Shown piece after piece: positions 20,676-32,649 of a stretch of 64,000 nt of DNA. Source of the stretch: Oscarella lobularis (lineage: Eukaryota; Porifera; Homoscleromorpha; Homosclerophorida; Oscarellidae); contig NC_089186.1 in assembly GCF_947507565.1 (NCBI RefSeq), forward strand, positions 310,001 through 374,000, read 5' to 3'. The translations under genes were made by a program, and so were the position numbers. How positions within the stretch are numbered: position 1 is the first letter of the stretch; every line of letters starts with the position of its first letter. The notes below the pieces were generated by a model. It had not been told where the DNA came from. It did not search any database and saw nothing but the letters and a program-made list of their open reading frames with translations.

Positions 20676-21180
20676 ATGGGTGATCGGCGGTGGTCTACAC
20701 GTTTTCGGCCGGTAATGGGACAAGCTATTCCACTTCTTGCAAACCTTCTTGGTGGCCGTCTGCTTGATGAGCTGTTTGCTGAGATGCTAATCGAGCAGCA
20801 TCACCGACTTTTGCGCTGTTCTACGCAACCTAAGCGGGGGAGCTGGAAGAGATCTTAGCCGCCTCCTTACTCAAACCAGAGGCCGAAGAGGACCCGCGCG
20901 AACTTCAACGCGAAGGCTAAGGAGGGCCCGGTGTTGCAGGCGTAAGCGTCCAGGAGTCCGGAGTACTTCAGCGACTTCTCTGGATCGTGATAGCCGCCCT
21001 TCGCAACCACCTCCTCCGGTAAACACTTGCATGCGGAAATTAATTGCGACTACACAGGCACTCTTTGCCGGATTGGGCAAAGCGTTTGATCGTTTGATTA
21101 GCTACAGTTCGGGTTGCTTGACGAATTTGTCGTCATACTTGCCAATGTTAATAATGTCTGTTTATCTTTACCCGCAAGTC
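20676..21180 (+). pseudogene. CARD gene copy with deletion and foreign insert
   Basis: Begins like the intact CARD gene (MGDR.WSTRFRPVMG) 73 bases from the racemase copy. The middle of the CARD is deleted, and about 125 bases at 20876-21000 do not match the parent. Beyond it the 3' end of the parent resumes (ACTACACAGGCACTCTTTGCC). Confidence 0.8.
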
Positions 21181-21665
21181 AAATGACGTATGATCCTCTC
21201 AAAACCAAGAAAATCGGTAAGCGTAAAAACGTTCTTCACTCAAAATGCGCACCGAAGACGGTCCTGTAAGCTGGCCGCAACCAGCAACGCCTTGCAAGAA
21301 AATCTGACGCCAGAAAACGGGCGTTAGAAATACGCTTGTCTTGCCTCGCTGCATTTTTCCGTAACGTGCACATGGAGGGGGCCCCCTGGCCTCTTCCTTC
21401 ATCCGCGCGTGCATCCACTCGCTGGCGAGCAATCGCGAGCCGTACGCACTCGCGTGTGCTTGCATGCTATTCTCGTGTACTTTTACTAGAATGTCTTGGC
21501 GTTGGCGTTCTCTTCTTTGAATTGAATGGAGAGAAAAGTGCACGCAGCCTTGCAATCTCTGTAGCGTACGTTCCTAATATCTACAACCAACGCAAAAAAC
21601 TCAAACGAACACATCTCATGCAAACAATCAGCAGACGAACAGTAAGCGAAGAAAGGGTAGAGTGA

Positions 21666-22312
21666 TCAGACCAGTTGATTGTAGGAGGCGCCCATGCTGA
21701 GGCGACGATTCACGCACAAGAAAACAGCGGCTTCTGCAATGAATGCAGCGACAGCCAACCAGCCGAGGATGAAGGAGTATCCGAATGAAGCGGGGTCTCT
21801 GGGATGCATCTCTGCAGCATAGACAGCCAAAGAAATGATATAGAAAAGAGCTGTAGAAACGCAAGTGCACGCGCACGAAAAAGGCATTTGTACAGAAGTT
21901 CTCACCTTGAACTGCCAAGACTTTAGCGCTTATTTGAAGACCCCGTCCCGGCGTTCTTTCACAGCTGACCGCCAGCAAGAGAACAACGGGCAGTGACAGA
22001 ACGACGGATGCAACAGCAAAAGCCCGGACGGCATTAAACCATGCTGCAAGGGAGAAACAGTGCCGTCATAGGTTTATCTATGGTGCCGTGACGTTATGAA
22101 ACTGCACCTGGAAAGTAAGGAATGTCTCTGGCACTGTACGTCCAGCAATATCCGTTTTCACAAAACTTCCAGAGACCGTGGTGACCGCGACTGCTGTAGT
22201 TAAAGCCGTCGTTATAGTTCCAATGAAGCCAGTACGGCGTGGCGAGACTGGTGACGCTCAGGCCGACGCCGATGAGTACGAGAGCGAAGCAGACAAGAAC
22301 GACAGACTTCAT
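21666..22312 (-). CDS. Claudin/PMP22-superfamily four-pass membrane protein
   Basis: Exons 22108-22312, 21906-22043 and 21666-21850 (minus strand) join in frame to 175 residues. Membrane helix 1 is VLVCFALVLIGVGLSVTSL; the first outer loop has the W...GLWKFC...C pattern (GLWKFCENGYC) that marks the claudin/PMP22/EMP superfamily. Helices 2 (AVASVVLSLPVVLLLAVSC), 3 (ALFYIISLAVYAA) and 4 (GWLAVAAFIAEAAVFLC) follow, then a short cytoplasmic tail. Length and topology fit. Such proteins act at cell contacts or in membrane organisation; a true barrier claudin cannot be assumed in a sponge. No PDZ-binding tail is obvious. Three decayed copies surround it. Confidence 0.8.
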
Positions 22313-22409
22313 AATTCGACTTGCCCAGTATCTTTATGCGACGACGTAGGATTGCAATCACAGCTTCTGGAGTCACGTACCTACACACTTCCTTTTGGCG
22401 GACGTGAAA

Positions 22410-22430
22410 TCTATATATAGCGCGCGTTGC
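22410..22430 (-). promoter_or_regulatory. TATA element of claudin-like gene
   Basis: Minus-strand GCGCGCTATATATAGATTTC about 100 bases upstream of the start at 22312. Related ATATATAGCGCACGTTGCA sequences lie at 23110-23128 and 24463-24482, upstream of the decayed copies, so promoters were duplicated too. Confidence 0.5.
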
Positions 22431-22494
22431 AGACGATTCCTTCAACGTTCCGTGTTTTTTGAACGATAGAAGCGCATGCGTGCACATTTGCAAA

Positions 22495-23012
22495 TTATGA
22501 AGGCGTGGCGTTCGTGTTTGGGTAATAGTCACGCCAGCACTCCAGACAAATGGTAGGTGAAGAGACGATAGTCGTCAGACCACTAAAGCAATTTACGCAC
22601 GAGATAATAACGGCTTCAGCAATGAAAGCAGTAACCATGTGAATAGTTTGAGCCTTTGATTTGACCTTGTTCGGCTTGATTCTTTGCAGCGAGGACAGCC
22701 AGAGAAATGATATAGAAAAGGAGCTTGAAAAACATAAGTGCACGCACACGAAAGAGGAAATTAGTCAAGAAAGTCTCACCTTGAATTGCCAAGATTAAAG
22801 CACTCGCTCGAAGAGACCGTTCCAACGCTTTTTCACAGTTGACAGCCAGCAAAAAAGGACGGAAGCGAAAGAACGACGGATGCAACAGCAAAAGCACAAA
22901 CGACATTAAAGCTGAAGTTAAGTTGTATCCAGTACGGCGTGGCGAGACTGGCGACGCTCAGGCCAACGCCGATGAATACGACAGCGAAGCAGACCAAAGT
23001 GACATTATTCAT
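22495..23012 (-). pseudogene. Claudin-like relic (copy b)
   Basis: Helix 1 (VTLVCFAVVFIGVGLSVASL, minus strand near 23010) runs directly into helix 2 sequence with the outer loop and first intron deleted. Helix 3 (LLFYIISLAVLAA) is recognisable at 22700-22740; the last exon is disrupted. Confidence 0.75.
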
Positions 23013-23295
23013 GGTTCAACTCTGCGCAACCGCTTTGAACATAGGATTTCAGCGACACCAGTGGAGCAACGCACCTCCTTGAGATGTGAAAATCACGGAA
23101 TTATGTTCATATATAGCGCACGTTGCAGCTAGATTCAGAGATATACAAGAATAGATCATAGATAAATCAACCGGTAGATTCCAATTTCTCAACGAGAACG
23201 GCTTCATGCACAGGAACGTTCGACCTGGCGGTTTCTTATAATTAATTATTCCTCAAATACTGCACGTGTTGTCACACGAGCGCGTCTATTTGCGT

Positions 23296-23510
23296 CACGA
23301 GTTTACTCAGCTTAAGATGCGTCTGCAGTTGCTCGTTCGTTCTTCTGGCAAAGAGTGCGATTGCACCTTACAATTTCATGCCGCTTCTATCGGCTGGAAT
23401 CTTTTTGTCGAATTTTTCGCCACAGGTGGAGGTTCCATCGCTGTGGCTGGTGACGAAGGACGTGTATTTTTTCTTGGATCTCTTTGTCCTCGACACCTAC
23501 CTTTTCATAT
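23296..23510 (+). pseudogene. PB1-GH116 5' relic
   Basis: ATG at 23296 begins the same PB1 sequence as the intact gene (MRLQLLV, ALQFH-like TLQFH, SIGWNL) and then jumps inside exon 1 to the later GH116 exon (GGGSIAVAGDEG; parent [12 protein letters not shown]). Everything between has been deleted. It preserves the same PB1-to-GH116 order as the parent. Confidence 0.75.
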
Positions 23511-23520
23511 TAGTCATTAA

Positions 23521-23857
23521 TTAATTAATCACGCCGATTTTGACGTGACTGGAGCTCGTATCTATGTGTTCTCGTGCTGGTGCTAGTTAGCTAAAAGATG
23601 AGGTATACATATGCACAACGGAGGTCAAAGAATAATCTCGTTTCTCCCCATTCAATTCAAACATTTACAGGGAAGAAAGACGAGTGGTGATCACACTTCT
23701 GTCGCGTTGCACCCAGAGGCGACGAGATTCTAGGTCAACGAGTTAGTTTAATTGGCCAAAAGTAAACGGCGAAGCAATTTCCGTAGCGTTCCTATACTAT
23801 CCTTCAAAGCACTCGAAAGTGCACATATCACGCAAACAATCAGAAACGATAGAGTCA
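23521..23857. other. Intergenic segment
   Basis: A TTAATTAATTAATTAA run at the left end; nothing else recognised. Confidence 0.5.
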
Positions 23858-24400
23858 TCAGGCCAATTCATTGTAGCCGCCCATGCTGAGGCGACGATTT
23901 ACGTACAAGAAATAAAGGGCTTCAGCAATGAAGGCAGGGACGGCCAACCAGCCGAGGACGAAGCCAGGTGAAACGATTTCTTCCTGTGGTGCCTCTGCAG
24001 CATAGACAGTCAGAGAGATAGTATAGAAAAGAGCTATAGAAACGCAAGTGTACGCGCACACGAAAAAAGACATTCTTGTGGAGAAATTCTTACCTTGAAT
24101 TACCGAGACTGCAGCGCCTCTTCGAAGACCATGTCCCGGAATTCGCAAAGGTGACTGCCAGCAACAAGAAAACGAGCAGCGACAGAAGAACGGATGCAAG
24201 AGCAAAGGCTCGGACGGCATATAACCCATCTACAACGGAGAAATGAGAAATCGATAAAGTTATCAGTAGTACAGTACAAATGCACCTCGTGGAATGTCAG
24301 AAAACCAAAGACCGCTGGCGAGACTGACGCAATTCAGGGGGTGAAGTTGATGACAACGACAGCAAAGCAGCCCAAAGTGACTTTATTCATGGTAGGATTT
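23858..24400 (-). pseudogene. Claudin-like relic (copy c)
   Basis: The last exon is well kept (ALFYTISLTVYAAEAP, GWLAVPAFIAEALYFLYVNRRLSMGG), exon 2 is shifted in frame, and the first exon (near 24390) is reduced to a degenerate helix with a stop and lacks the GLW-C-C loop. Confidence 0.75.
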
Positions 24401-24612
24401 CAGCGACACCATGCAGTGGAGCAACGCACCTCCTTGAGATGTGAAAATCGCGTAATTATGTTCATATATAGCGCACGTTGCATATAGAGTTGAACCAAGA
24501 TAAACGTTCGACCTGGCGATTTCTTATAATTAATTATTCATTCTCAAATACTGCACGTGTTGTCACACGAGAGCGTCTATTCGCGTCACGAGTTTACTGT
24601 ACTCAAGTTGAG

Positions 24613-27600
24613 ATGCGTCTGCAGTTGCTTGTTTGCAGTCGAAGTGCTTCTGGCAAAAAGTGCGATTTCGCCTTGCAATTTCATGACGTTTCTATTGGCT
24701 GGAATCTGCTCGTCGAATCGGTGAAACGGCAGCTCATTCAAATCCTGCACCTGCGCAGAGAAGATAGCTTCGCATTTTACTACATTGACGATGAAGACGA
24801 TGCAGTAACTGTAAGGGATTCGATCGCAGTTGATCCGGGCTTGACAGGTGGGGCCCCCCAATCGGTAACAGATCAACAGCGACTTGGAATGGCGAGAAGC
24901 GCTTCGCGTGAGCGGCGAAGAGCAAATGGGAGCTCTTGTCATGCATCTGGAAGCTCGTTTGAAGGTGAAGTCGAGTAGAACTTGCCTTGCTTAGTCGTAA
25001 GGCTTCTTTTCTTTTGTCTTTCAGGACACCAGGTCGATTGGAAGGCAAGTGCACAAGCTCGTGACAGCGAACTGAGTTTTTTATTTAGGTCCTCTTGCTG
25101 TGGAGAGTCTCCATCGACTTGCTGTCCTGGTCCAAAGACCGATTTTGACGACGTGACTCCACCTCCTAAAGTGTAAGCAACCCAGTCCCTATTTCTCTTA
25201 GTATCGCATTTTTATCGACAGCGTCAATCCAACGGCTGATGAGTACAAATATTCAGGCGACGCTCTGATGGCCGCAACGTTTCCACTCGGCGCTTTGGGT
25301 AGAATGAAAAGAGGAGTCATAGTTATCAGACAGATACTCTTATTCTCAGGTGGAGGATGCATTTCTGTGGCTGGTGACGGGGGACTCCGTCAATGGCAAG
25401 TGTGCAATTCAATCAATCACAAAGCTCACGTTCCAGATTCATTTTTCGCTATTCGGTAACGTTGTGAAATTTGATTATTTATCTATCAAGTTCTTTTCTT
25501 GTATTAGAGTCGGAAGTGGAACGTCGTCTACAGCGGCAGTTCTCATGTCTCCCGCTCTCTATAACAAGCAGGGATTCAAGCCGGCGTATCGCGTTACAGA
25601 TCACGGTAAAAGGCATTGTCCACAAACGCGTTCCTAAATATTGTTTATTAATTTTTTTGTCTAGTTATTCCTCAAGCGTCGAAGGATTTACTTGCTGCTT
25701 TGCCGGGAATCGAAACAATCGAAATCACAGCCAAATTTCCTACAGTAGAAAGTTAGTCGATAATATTAGCTATATATCTTTCTAATTATGCACTTGACAG
25801 TTGACTACACGTCGCCTGACATACCGGTTCAGATTCACGCTGAGGCGTTTAGTCCTAGCATTCCTCTGGATTCGAAGGACAGCGGATTGCCGGTGATCAT
25901 ATTCAATTACACGGTCACCAATCCGACAACGAGCACAGTTGAAGTAATATTAGCTTAGAGAAATAATTATTGTTGTGTGTAGGTGTGCTATGATGTTGTT
26001 CTTTTCAGGTGTCTTTGCTCGGCTCCCTGCAGAATATTGCCGGTTGGGATGGAATGAAAGTCATTGCAAATGAAGGTTCGAGTATCTCACCTTCTTATGA
26101 AGATTTCCTCCTGATTTCAATCATAGTTGAGGAGAGTGCCTACGGTGGAAATACGAATATTGTCATACCGAAAACGTAACCTTGGCTGTTATCTGTCTAT
26201 TTTTTGGACGATTGTATATACGTTTAGTGCTGGATACACTGCTTTGGATATGATGAATCCATCGTTGCCTGCAACGGATTCCCAGAACGGTCACGTGTCT
26301 TTGGCAGGTAAATTAGAATGCATTCTTGCCTCGATTAGTACTAATTCTTTTTATCTCTTAGTTTTGCATGACACTGGTGACGTAGTGGGCGCGACTCCTC
26401 AATACGATGCCGTCAAGGACTTGTGGGCTTCGTTTTCTAAGACGGGAAAGCTTCCAGCAGGATCAACTGGACCTTCACCAGTAAAGACGCGCTCTCGTCT
26501 GACAAACGTCTGATATAAGACATTTATTTATTTATTTCCTTTAGGCTGGGAAAACTTGGAATGGAGCTCTTTCACTGACAAAAGCAGTTGGGCCTAAAAA
26601 GGCTGAGGTGAGCGTTCTAAGGAGTCACCACTACGTAGTACATGCTCTCTTTATACTAAAGTCTCTATAATAGACCTTTGCTTCTTAGAATAAGAGTCTG
26701 TGCATACTAGCTATTTTGGCCTTTGTTTCCTTAGACTTTCACGTTTTTGCTTGCGTGGCATTTTCCGCACAGGTATTAATTGCACGTTGACTCTCACTTG
26801 ATCTCCTCTTTGGAAGCTCTCTTCGTAGATACGTCAATTGGCGTCAAACTCAGTTTGGAATCAAAGACGAAAAAACCCACTTCTACTTAGGAAATCAATA
26901 CGCCACCTTTTGGCCTACGATTGAAAAGGTTTTTTTTAAAAAGCTAGACAATCTTGCATATCTTAGGCATTTGTTTTTAATTAAGGTTCTCGACTACGCT
27001 GTCACCAACGTGGTCGCGCTGGCCTCCAGAACGCGAGCGTTTCGAGACGCAATGTTTAATTCTACGTTGCCATGGCAACTGATCGACAGTGCCGCCGGAC
27101 GCGTCTCCGTTCTGAACTCGCCCACGTGCATGTGGCACGGCGACGGAAACTTCTACGCGTTCGAAGGCTGTGGTGGCGGTGGAGGCGAAATTACGGGGGG
27201 TAAGCATTAGTGAGTGCTAGGGGTGAACTTCGTACATATTGTTCACACTAGGTTGCTGTCCTCTCAATTGTACACATGTGTGGAACTACGAGTTCACTCT
27301 GTCGAGGTAAACATTGAGTGATTGGGGAGTCGCATACATGTCTTTTTCTAGACTTTGGCCTGACTTGGAGAGGACTATGAGAGCTATCGACTTGCAGGAG
27401 CAGCTGTCTCCCAATGCTATTATTCCTAGGTAAGCAACCTGCGACTGTAATAACATGTTCAGTAGTACTCTCAATTTAATACATTGATTTTCTTTTCTTC
27501 AGTCGAACGACAGTTCCTTTGGAGTTGCGAAGGCAATGGACATTTTGGCCTGATTACACAGAGATCGACCCGTCGTCGAGGATGATTTGCGTCGACGGCG

Positions 27601-29441
27601 AAATTGGAACTGTGAACAAGACCTATCGAGAAGTGAGTCTCTGTTAATTCGAGGCTCCACCTCGCACATTGGCGAATGTGAGTTCTCAGGTTTTGCAAGG
27701 CGCACCGAAGGAGTGGTTCGATCAGCAGTGGCACCAAGTGAAAAAAGTGATGAAGCGTTGGATGGATGAACTGGACGACGGAGCCGGTTTGTAAATAATA
27801 GTTTGGGCATTATTAATAGCCAATTACCCACCTTTAGGCGTCATTCGAGGAGCTCAACCCAACACGTACGATTGTGCTATATACGGCGTGAATACCTTCA
27901 TTGGAACGCAGTATCTCTGCGCATTGAGGTACGTAGCATCGCTTTTTCAATTATTTGTTTATTTAATTATTTTATCTAGAGCCGCTGAGGAAATGGCCAA
28001 GCTTCAAGGCGACACCGTATGTATTTTATTGAGTACTACTTGCCTTATGCTATTTCTCTCTCTCTCTACGTAAGGCCTCGGCTTCCGCTTATCACGATCG
28101 TTTTGCAATGGGATCTGAGGCGCTGGAGAAACTCTGCTTCACCAACGGAAAATACTACACCCAAGTCGTCGACCCAACTCACGCGGTTGACATCATGGGA
28201 GACGGTTAATCATACCACTGTACCTATATGTATATACAAAATCTTTTATCTATCAAGGCACTCACGCGGACGCGTTGATGGGCTGGTGGTGGGCTCGCGC
28301 TTTGAACTTGGGCGACATTCTGCCTATCGACCACGTGAAGTCGTCGCTCCAGGCAACGTTCACTCAAAATCACGTCACGGAGTTCGATCCAAGTGAGATA
28401 TCATAGACACGTGTACGCTTGCGATGAATGATGATATCGCGTAGAGATGCAGTCTCCTCGCCCGTTCTTTGACCAACGTGATGCTGGGATGTTCATCGAA
28501 CGTTGGCCAGACGGAAAAGTGCCTACCAACGCCGTTCGCTATTCATCAGAGGTACGCATTTATTCGTGAGAAAAAAGTGGTCTTTTATTTGGCGTGGGTG
28601 CAGGGTGCTTGGACGGGTCTGGAGTATCCGTTCGCTGCTCAGTGTTTGTACGCCGGCCTGAATGACGTCTTCCTTCAAGGTTCGTAGACTAAGTTTCTGC
28701 TAAGCGTTGTTGGTATCCGAGTTTGTTGTGACGTAGTTCTTACTGAGGCTAGAGCGAAGTACGACGGCACTCGACGCAGTCCGTGGAATGAAATCGAATG
28801 TGGGGATCACTACTCGAGACCCATGTCCGCTCTTCAGCTCTTCGAAGTCGCGTCCGGAATCGTATGTTTACTTTAGAGAATTAAATAATTATTTATTCTA
28901 ATTAATTAATTAATTGAGTATTTAATTAATTAATTGAGTATTTAATTAATCAAGGGAATGCGTTTTTTGTGTTGTAGACGTGGAGCTTTGTTTCGGTTCT
29001 GAACGTGAAAGCCGTTGCTGTGAATTTGTCGTTTGCACCTCGATTGACGTTTACGAACTACCGAGGGTTTTTCATTCTGGCGACGTGCTACGGCCAGTAC
29101 GTGCAAATTGGAGACGCGAATCTCGCCTCGGGAACCGCTCAGGTCATTTTTAACGTTATCTGTAGTCAGTGTAAATGGCAATGTTCTCTAGGTTTCTGTA
29201 ACTGAAGGGGACCTCGTGCTGAACCGACTCCAGATTAAATCAACTGCTTCTGCTGCTACAGCAACGGTTTCTCACAAGCCAGTGGAGGCCAAGGTTTCCC
29301 AGGTATCTATTGAACGCATTTTACTATAGGCTGGTGTTTAATTAACTAACTCGTGTTTAGAATGAGGGTGTGCTGACTTTGGCTTTTACGGCTCCAGTGA
29401 CCGTGCATGCTAGCGAGGCTATTACGATCAACATTGGATGA
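24613..29441 (+). CDS. PB1-GH116 beta-glucosidase/glucosylceramidase-like protein
   Basis: First exons 24613-24810, 24872-24964 and 25025-25044 encode a PB1 domain: an N-terminal basic strand and the acidic OPCA motif [23 protein letters not shown] intron (donor AG|GCAAGT, acceptor TTATTTAG) joins it in frame to the GH116 part; if that intron is not removed the PB1 protein stops at 25073 after 113 residues. The GH116 N-domain has [28 protein letters not shown] and [16 protein letters not shown]. The catalytic domain has [59 protein letters not shown] and [12 protein letters not shown]. The Asp in HADALMG aligns with the acid/base Asp of GBA2 by my reading. GBA2 relatives cleave glucosylceramide on the cytosolic side; substrate here is unknown. 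About 19 exons, stop at 29439. All joins checked remain in frame. Confidence 0.8.
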
Positions 29442-29644
29442 GCGTTAGCAGACGACACCAATTTTTCTTCTCATCTCTTTCTTTTATTTTTTGATGTTAC
29501 TTTATATTCACGTTACAAGGTATCAGTCAGGCGCCCATGCTGCGTTCTACAATCAATCAATCAATGAAAGGTAAACATGATTTTAGAACGAGAGCCCCCG
29601 TAGAAAAAATATTTCAAAATTAAATCAAATAAGGTACGTACGTA

Positions 29645-31011
29645 TTACTTTTCTAATTTTTCTGGAACTAGGTCAGCCAATTCTTTAGGCGTGACGTTGC
29701 CCCCGGTGACCACAGCGACGACCTTGCAATTATCAATATTGGGGATCTTGCCGGACAGAATAGCCGCCACTGCCGCCGCGCCTGACGGCTCAGCAACGAG
29801 CCCAGCGCCAAATAGGACTTGAACAGCACTACAAGTAAAATCCAATAATTAATCAGAATTTATTCCGTCATTCGTTCTTACTGTTGAATTTGCTCGTCCG
29901 TAACTAGGACCACGTCTTCGACAAAACGCTTTACAAACTCAAAGCAATTTTTACCTAAAATAGGAGAGCCTATTACTCACTCACTCACTCACTCAAGGAA
30001 GAGCAAACAGTTTCACCTGCAAATGGTGGAGCCAATCCAGCTGCAATCGTTTTCTTGGGCGTGATAGAAACCGCCTTGCCTTCCTTGCAGCTCAAATACA
30101 TTGAAGGAGCTACAAACAGGTAATTTTATTTATTATTATATTGATTATTTAATCTCGGTGTGACCGACCTGCCTCAGGTTCGACGGCAAATATTCGGCAT
30201 TTTTCCCCTCCGGACAGTTTAATAGCCGCCGCTATTCCAGACACGAGACCGCCGCCACCGCAACAGACGACCACCACATCAGCATCAGGAACATCTTCAA
30301 GTATCTCATATCCACAACTAAGAGTCAATGATTAATTAAATAATGATTTTATTAAGATCAGACCTGCCGTAACCCAGCATCAGATGAACGTCGTCGAAGG
30401 GATGCAACAGAGTCATGCCATCCTCTTCGACGTGACGATTGACGGCAGTCATCAATTCCGTTGCAGGCATACGTTCGACGTCGAGGCCAAAACTCTGCGT
30501 GGGCGTGGTATGAGACCAGGAAATAGGTAAGAGAGTTTGGTAAAATACCTTGATTAGTTCTGCGCGACTTATTGGCGCGTTTTCCGGCATGCATACGACG
30601 CCTTGCAGGCGATTGGCTCGCAACGCCTGGGCGAAGGCTCGGCCGTAATTCCCCGCCGACATCGTCACTAACTTGCGACTTCCGTCGAGAACGGACGGGG
30701 GAACGTGCGCCAGCTGGTTCGCCAGTCCGCGCATCTTGAACGAGCCTAAGAGCGCTCACGTAAACAAATTTCCCGTAACCGGAAAAAGAGGCAGCGAGAC
30801 TCTCGGTCCGCTACGGCGTCCTACCGCTTCGTTGCATGCTCTCCAGCTTGAGATGAAGTTCGATGTTGCGTCGCTTCAGCGTCGGATCGAGCCGATCCTC
30901 GACGGCTCGCGCGAGAGGCGTTCGCACCGTAAACGGGCTCTCGTCCACAACAACTCGCGCACGCTGTAAGCTTTTTGTCGATACGCTGACGCCGTCCACT
31001 GCGAAGCTCAT
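29645..31011 (-). CDS. Serine racemase / threonine dehydratase-like PLP enzyme
   Basis: Seven exons on the minus strand (30825-31011, 30549-30745, 30364-30494, 30169-30317, 30017-30109, 29882-29954, 29645-29828) join with matching phases to 337 residues, the usual size of serine racemase. Fold-type II PLP motifs: GSFKMRGL with the Schiff-base lysine, SAGNYGRAFAQAL (the SxGNxG substrate loop), ENAPISR, HPFDD, the glycine loop CCGGGGLVSG, EPSGAAAVAAI and VVTGGNV. Some usual residues are changed (SAGNYG rather than SSGNHG), so substrate (serine, threonine or hydroxyaspartate) is uncertain. Convergent with the GH116 gene and head to head with the CARD gene, 76 bases apart. Two damaged copies lie at 19.3 and 32.7 kb. 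Confidence 0.87.
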
Positions 31012-31087
31012 CGTCGAGAAGCCGGGGCTCCGGGATTTGTTTCTCTAACGCACGTTTTATCTTCGCGACGTCCTCCTCCTTTTCTCC
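31012..31087. promoter_or_regulatory. 76-bp spacer between head-to-head racemase and CARD genes
   Basis: Both start codons face outward from this short GC-rich spacer, so it must hold a shared or overlapping promoter, unless 5' ends lie inside the partner. The arrangement is kept in the damaged copy (20603-20675). Confidence 0.55.
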
Positions 31088-31921
31088 ATGGGTGATCGGC
31101 TGTGGTCTACACGTTTTCGGCCGGTAATGGGACTAGCTATTCCACTTCTTGCAAACCTTCTTGGTGGCCGTCTACTTGATGAGCTGTTTGCTAAGACGTT
31201 AATCGAGGAGCATCACTATCACGAGCTTCTGGAAGCGCGAGAATCCGAAGAACGGAAGGCGCGAAGACTTTACACGATTCTTTCTCGTGAACCCGAACCA
31301 AGTTTTACGGACTTTTGCGCTGTTCTACGCAGCCTAAGCGGGGGAGCTGGAAGAGATCTTATCCGCCTCCTTACTCAAGCTGGCACTCCTTCATCTGAGG
31401 AACCTTTTCGGGCATCGTCTCATGAAGAAGTGACTGTTTTTGTAGACGTCATCAACGAGTTTGAGGATCTATACAAGCGGCATGAAGCCGCTTTTGAGAC
31501 GGCTTTGAAAGACTATTTGCGAGAAGCTATTCCACAGGTGCGGGTGAGAATAGTGAAGCACTTTCCGCCTACACTGAGAAAGCGGGATGCGCTCATGCTT
31601 GAAGCTGCAGAGGTAAGTATCGGGCTTCCTAGCATCGATCACCCACGTTTCAAACAACAAGAAAAGGATTTTATTGATTACGTGGCAGGAATTATGGACA
31701 TACGAAAATCGAATATTGAGCTATGGGTTAACCATCGCTTTAGCGGCACTCCTTCGCAACCATCTGCTCCGGTAAACACTGGCATGTGGCGTAAATTAAT
31801 TGCGACTACACAGGCACTCTTTGCCAGATTGGGCAAAGTGTTTGATCGTTTGATTAGCTACAGTTCGGGTTGCTTGATGAAGTTGTCGTCATACTGGCCA
31901 ATGCTGCTAATCCCCGGGTGA
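31088..31921 (+). CDS. CARD-like domain protein
   Basis: Single open frame of 277 residues. Residues about 10-100 look like a CARD or related death-fold: IPLLANLLGGRLLDELFAK, then ARRLYTILSREPEPSFTDF and VLRSLSGGAGRDLIRLLTQAG, with the six-helix spacing and the F..F/L pattern typical of CARDs. The rest (VFVDVINEFEDLYKRHEAAF, VRIVKHFPPTLRKRDALMLEA, a hydrophobic tail) is unrecognised. CARD proteins are adaptors in cell death and innate immune signalling; a role here is inference. Head to head with the racemase-like gene. A polyadenylation signal lies about 345 bases after the stop. Confidence 0.6.
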   Translation: MGDRLWSTRFRPVMGLAIPLLANLLGGRLLDELFAKTLIEEHHYHELLEARESEERKARRLYTILSREPEPSFTDFCAVLRSLSGGAGRDLIRLLTQAGTPSSEEPFRASSHEEVTVFVDVINEFEDLYKRHEAAFETALKDYLREAIPQVRVRIVKHFPPTLRKRDALMLEAAEVSIGLPSIDHPRFKQQEKDFIDYVAGIMDIRKSNIELWVNHRFSGTPSQPSAPVNTGMWRKLIATTQALFARLGKVFDRLISYSSGCLMKLSSYWPMLLIPG

Positions 31922-32640
31922 CGTTGAGCCTGAGCGTCAAGACTTCACCGTTGGCTCGGCCCCGCGTTCGCTTTCTTCTCAATTCAACGTTTCTGCTTTC
32001 TTACATTTTCTTCTTTTATGGTCAAAACTCAAACGTCCACTCTGATTATCATCGCGCGACTAATTATTGTTATCACGCCTAATGGCGCAAGAAGCCTTTC
32101 TTGTATCAGCCCATTTCGATCGACAAACGTTTTCTCCTTACCTTATTGTTTTATTATTAACAGCCGCTCATTGTCAACATTTTTGTTGAAATTTACGTGT
32201 TGGCAATACGCGGCGTGGACTGTATTGACTATTCTATTTGTTAGCTGTACTAGGCTACGATATCAATAAAGGTTTTGTAGTGATTCGCGCTTTGTTTCAC
32301 GTTTTTGGCTTCGCTTCTCATATGAGCAGAATTTCATTTCTGTGCAAGTGGTTTGGCTGCGTTTTTTCAAAGAATGGAATGCCAGTGCGTTTGAGATAAT
32401 GCGTGCGTGTCCTTAGAAGACTCGTTAGGCCCACTTAGGTGCTAGTAGGAAAACGCGTTTAACGTTCTGGCTGGTCTTCTTCTGACGTTGCTGTTCGAGT
32501 ACTCCTACTTGACCTGAAAGCTGATGCTACGTACAGCCAAATAGAAGGTCAGTTCCTAGTTGTTTTGTCGACTCGATCATGTCCAATTTTTTCCCTAGAT
32601 GAATCGGGGTGCTTTGCATTTGGCTGCAAGGATATCTAGT
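31922..32640. other. 3' flank of CARD gene
   Basis: No coding sequence seen. Contains a likely polyadenylation signal AATAAA at 32264-32269. Confidence 0.5.
32264..32269 (+). terminator. Polyadenylation signal AATAAA
   Basis: CAATAAAGGTTTTGTAGTG: canonical signal with a GT-rich stretch after it, in the expected place for the CARD transcript. Confidence 0.5.
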
Positions 32641-32649
32641 TCTAGAGTC

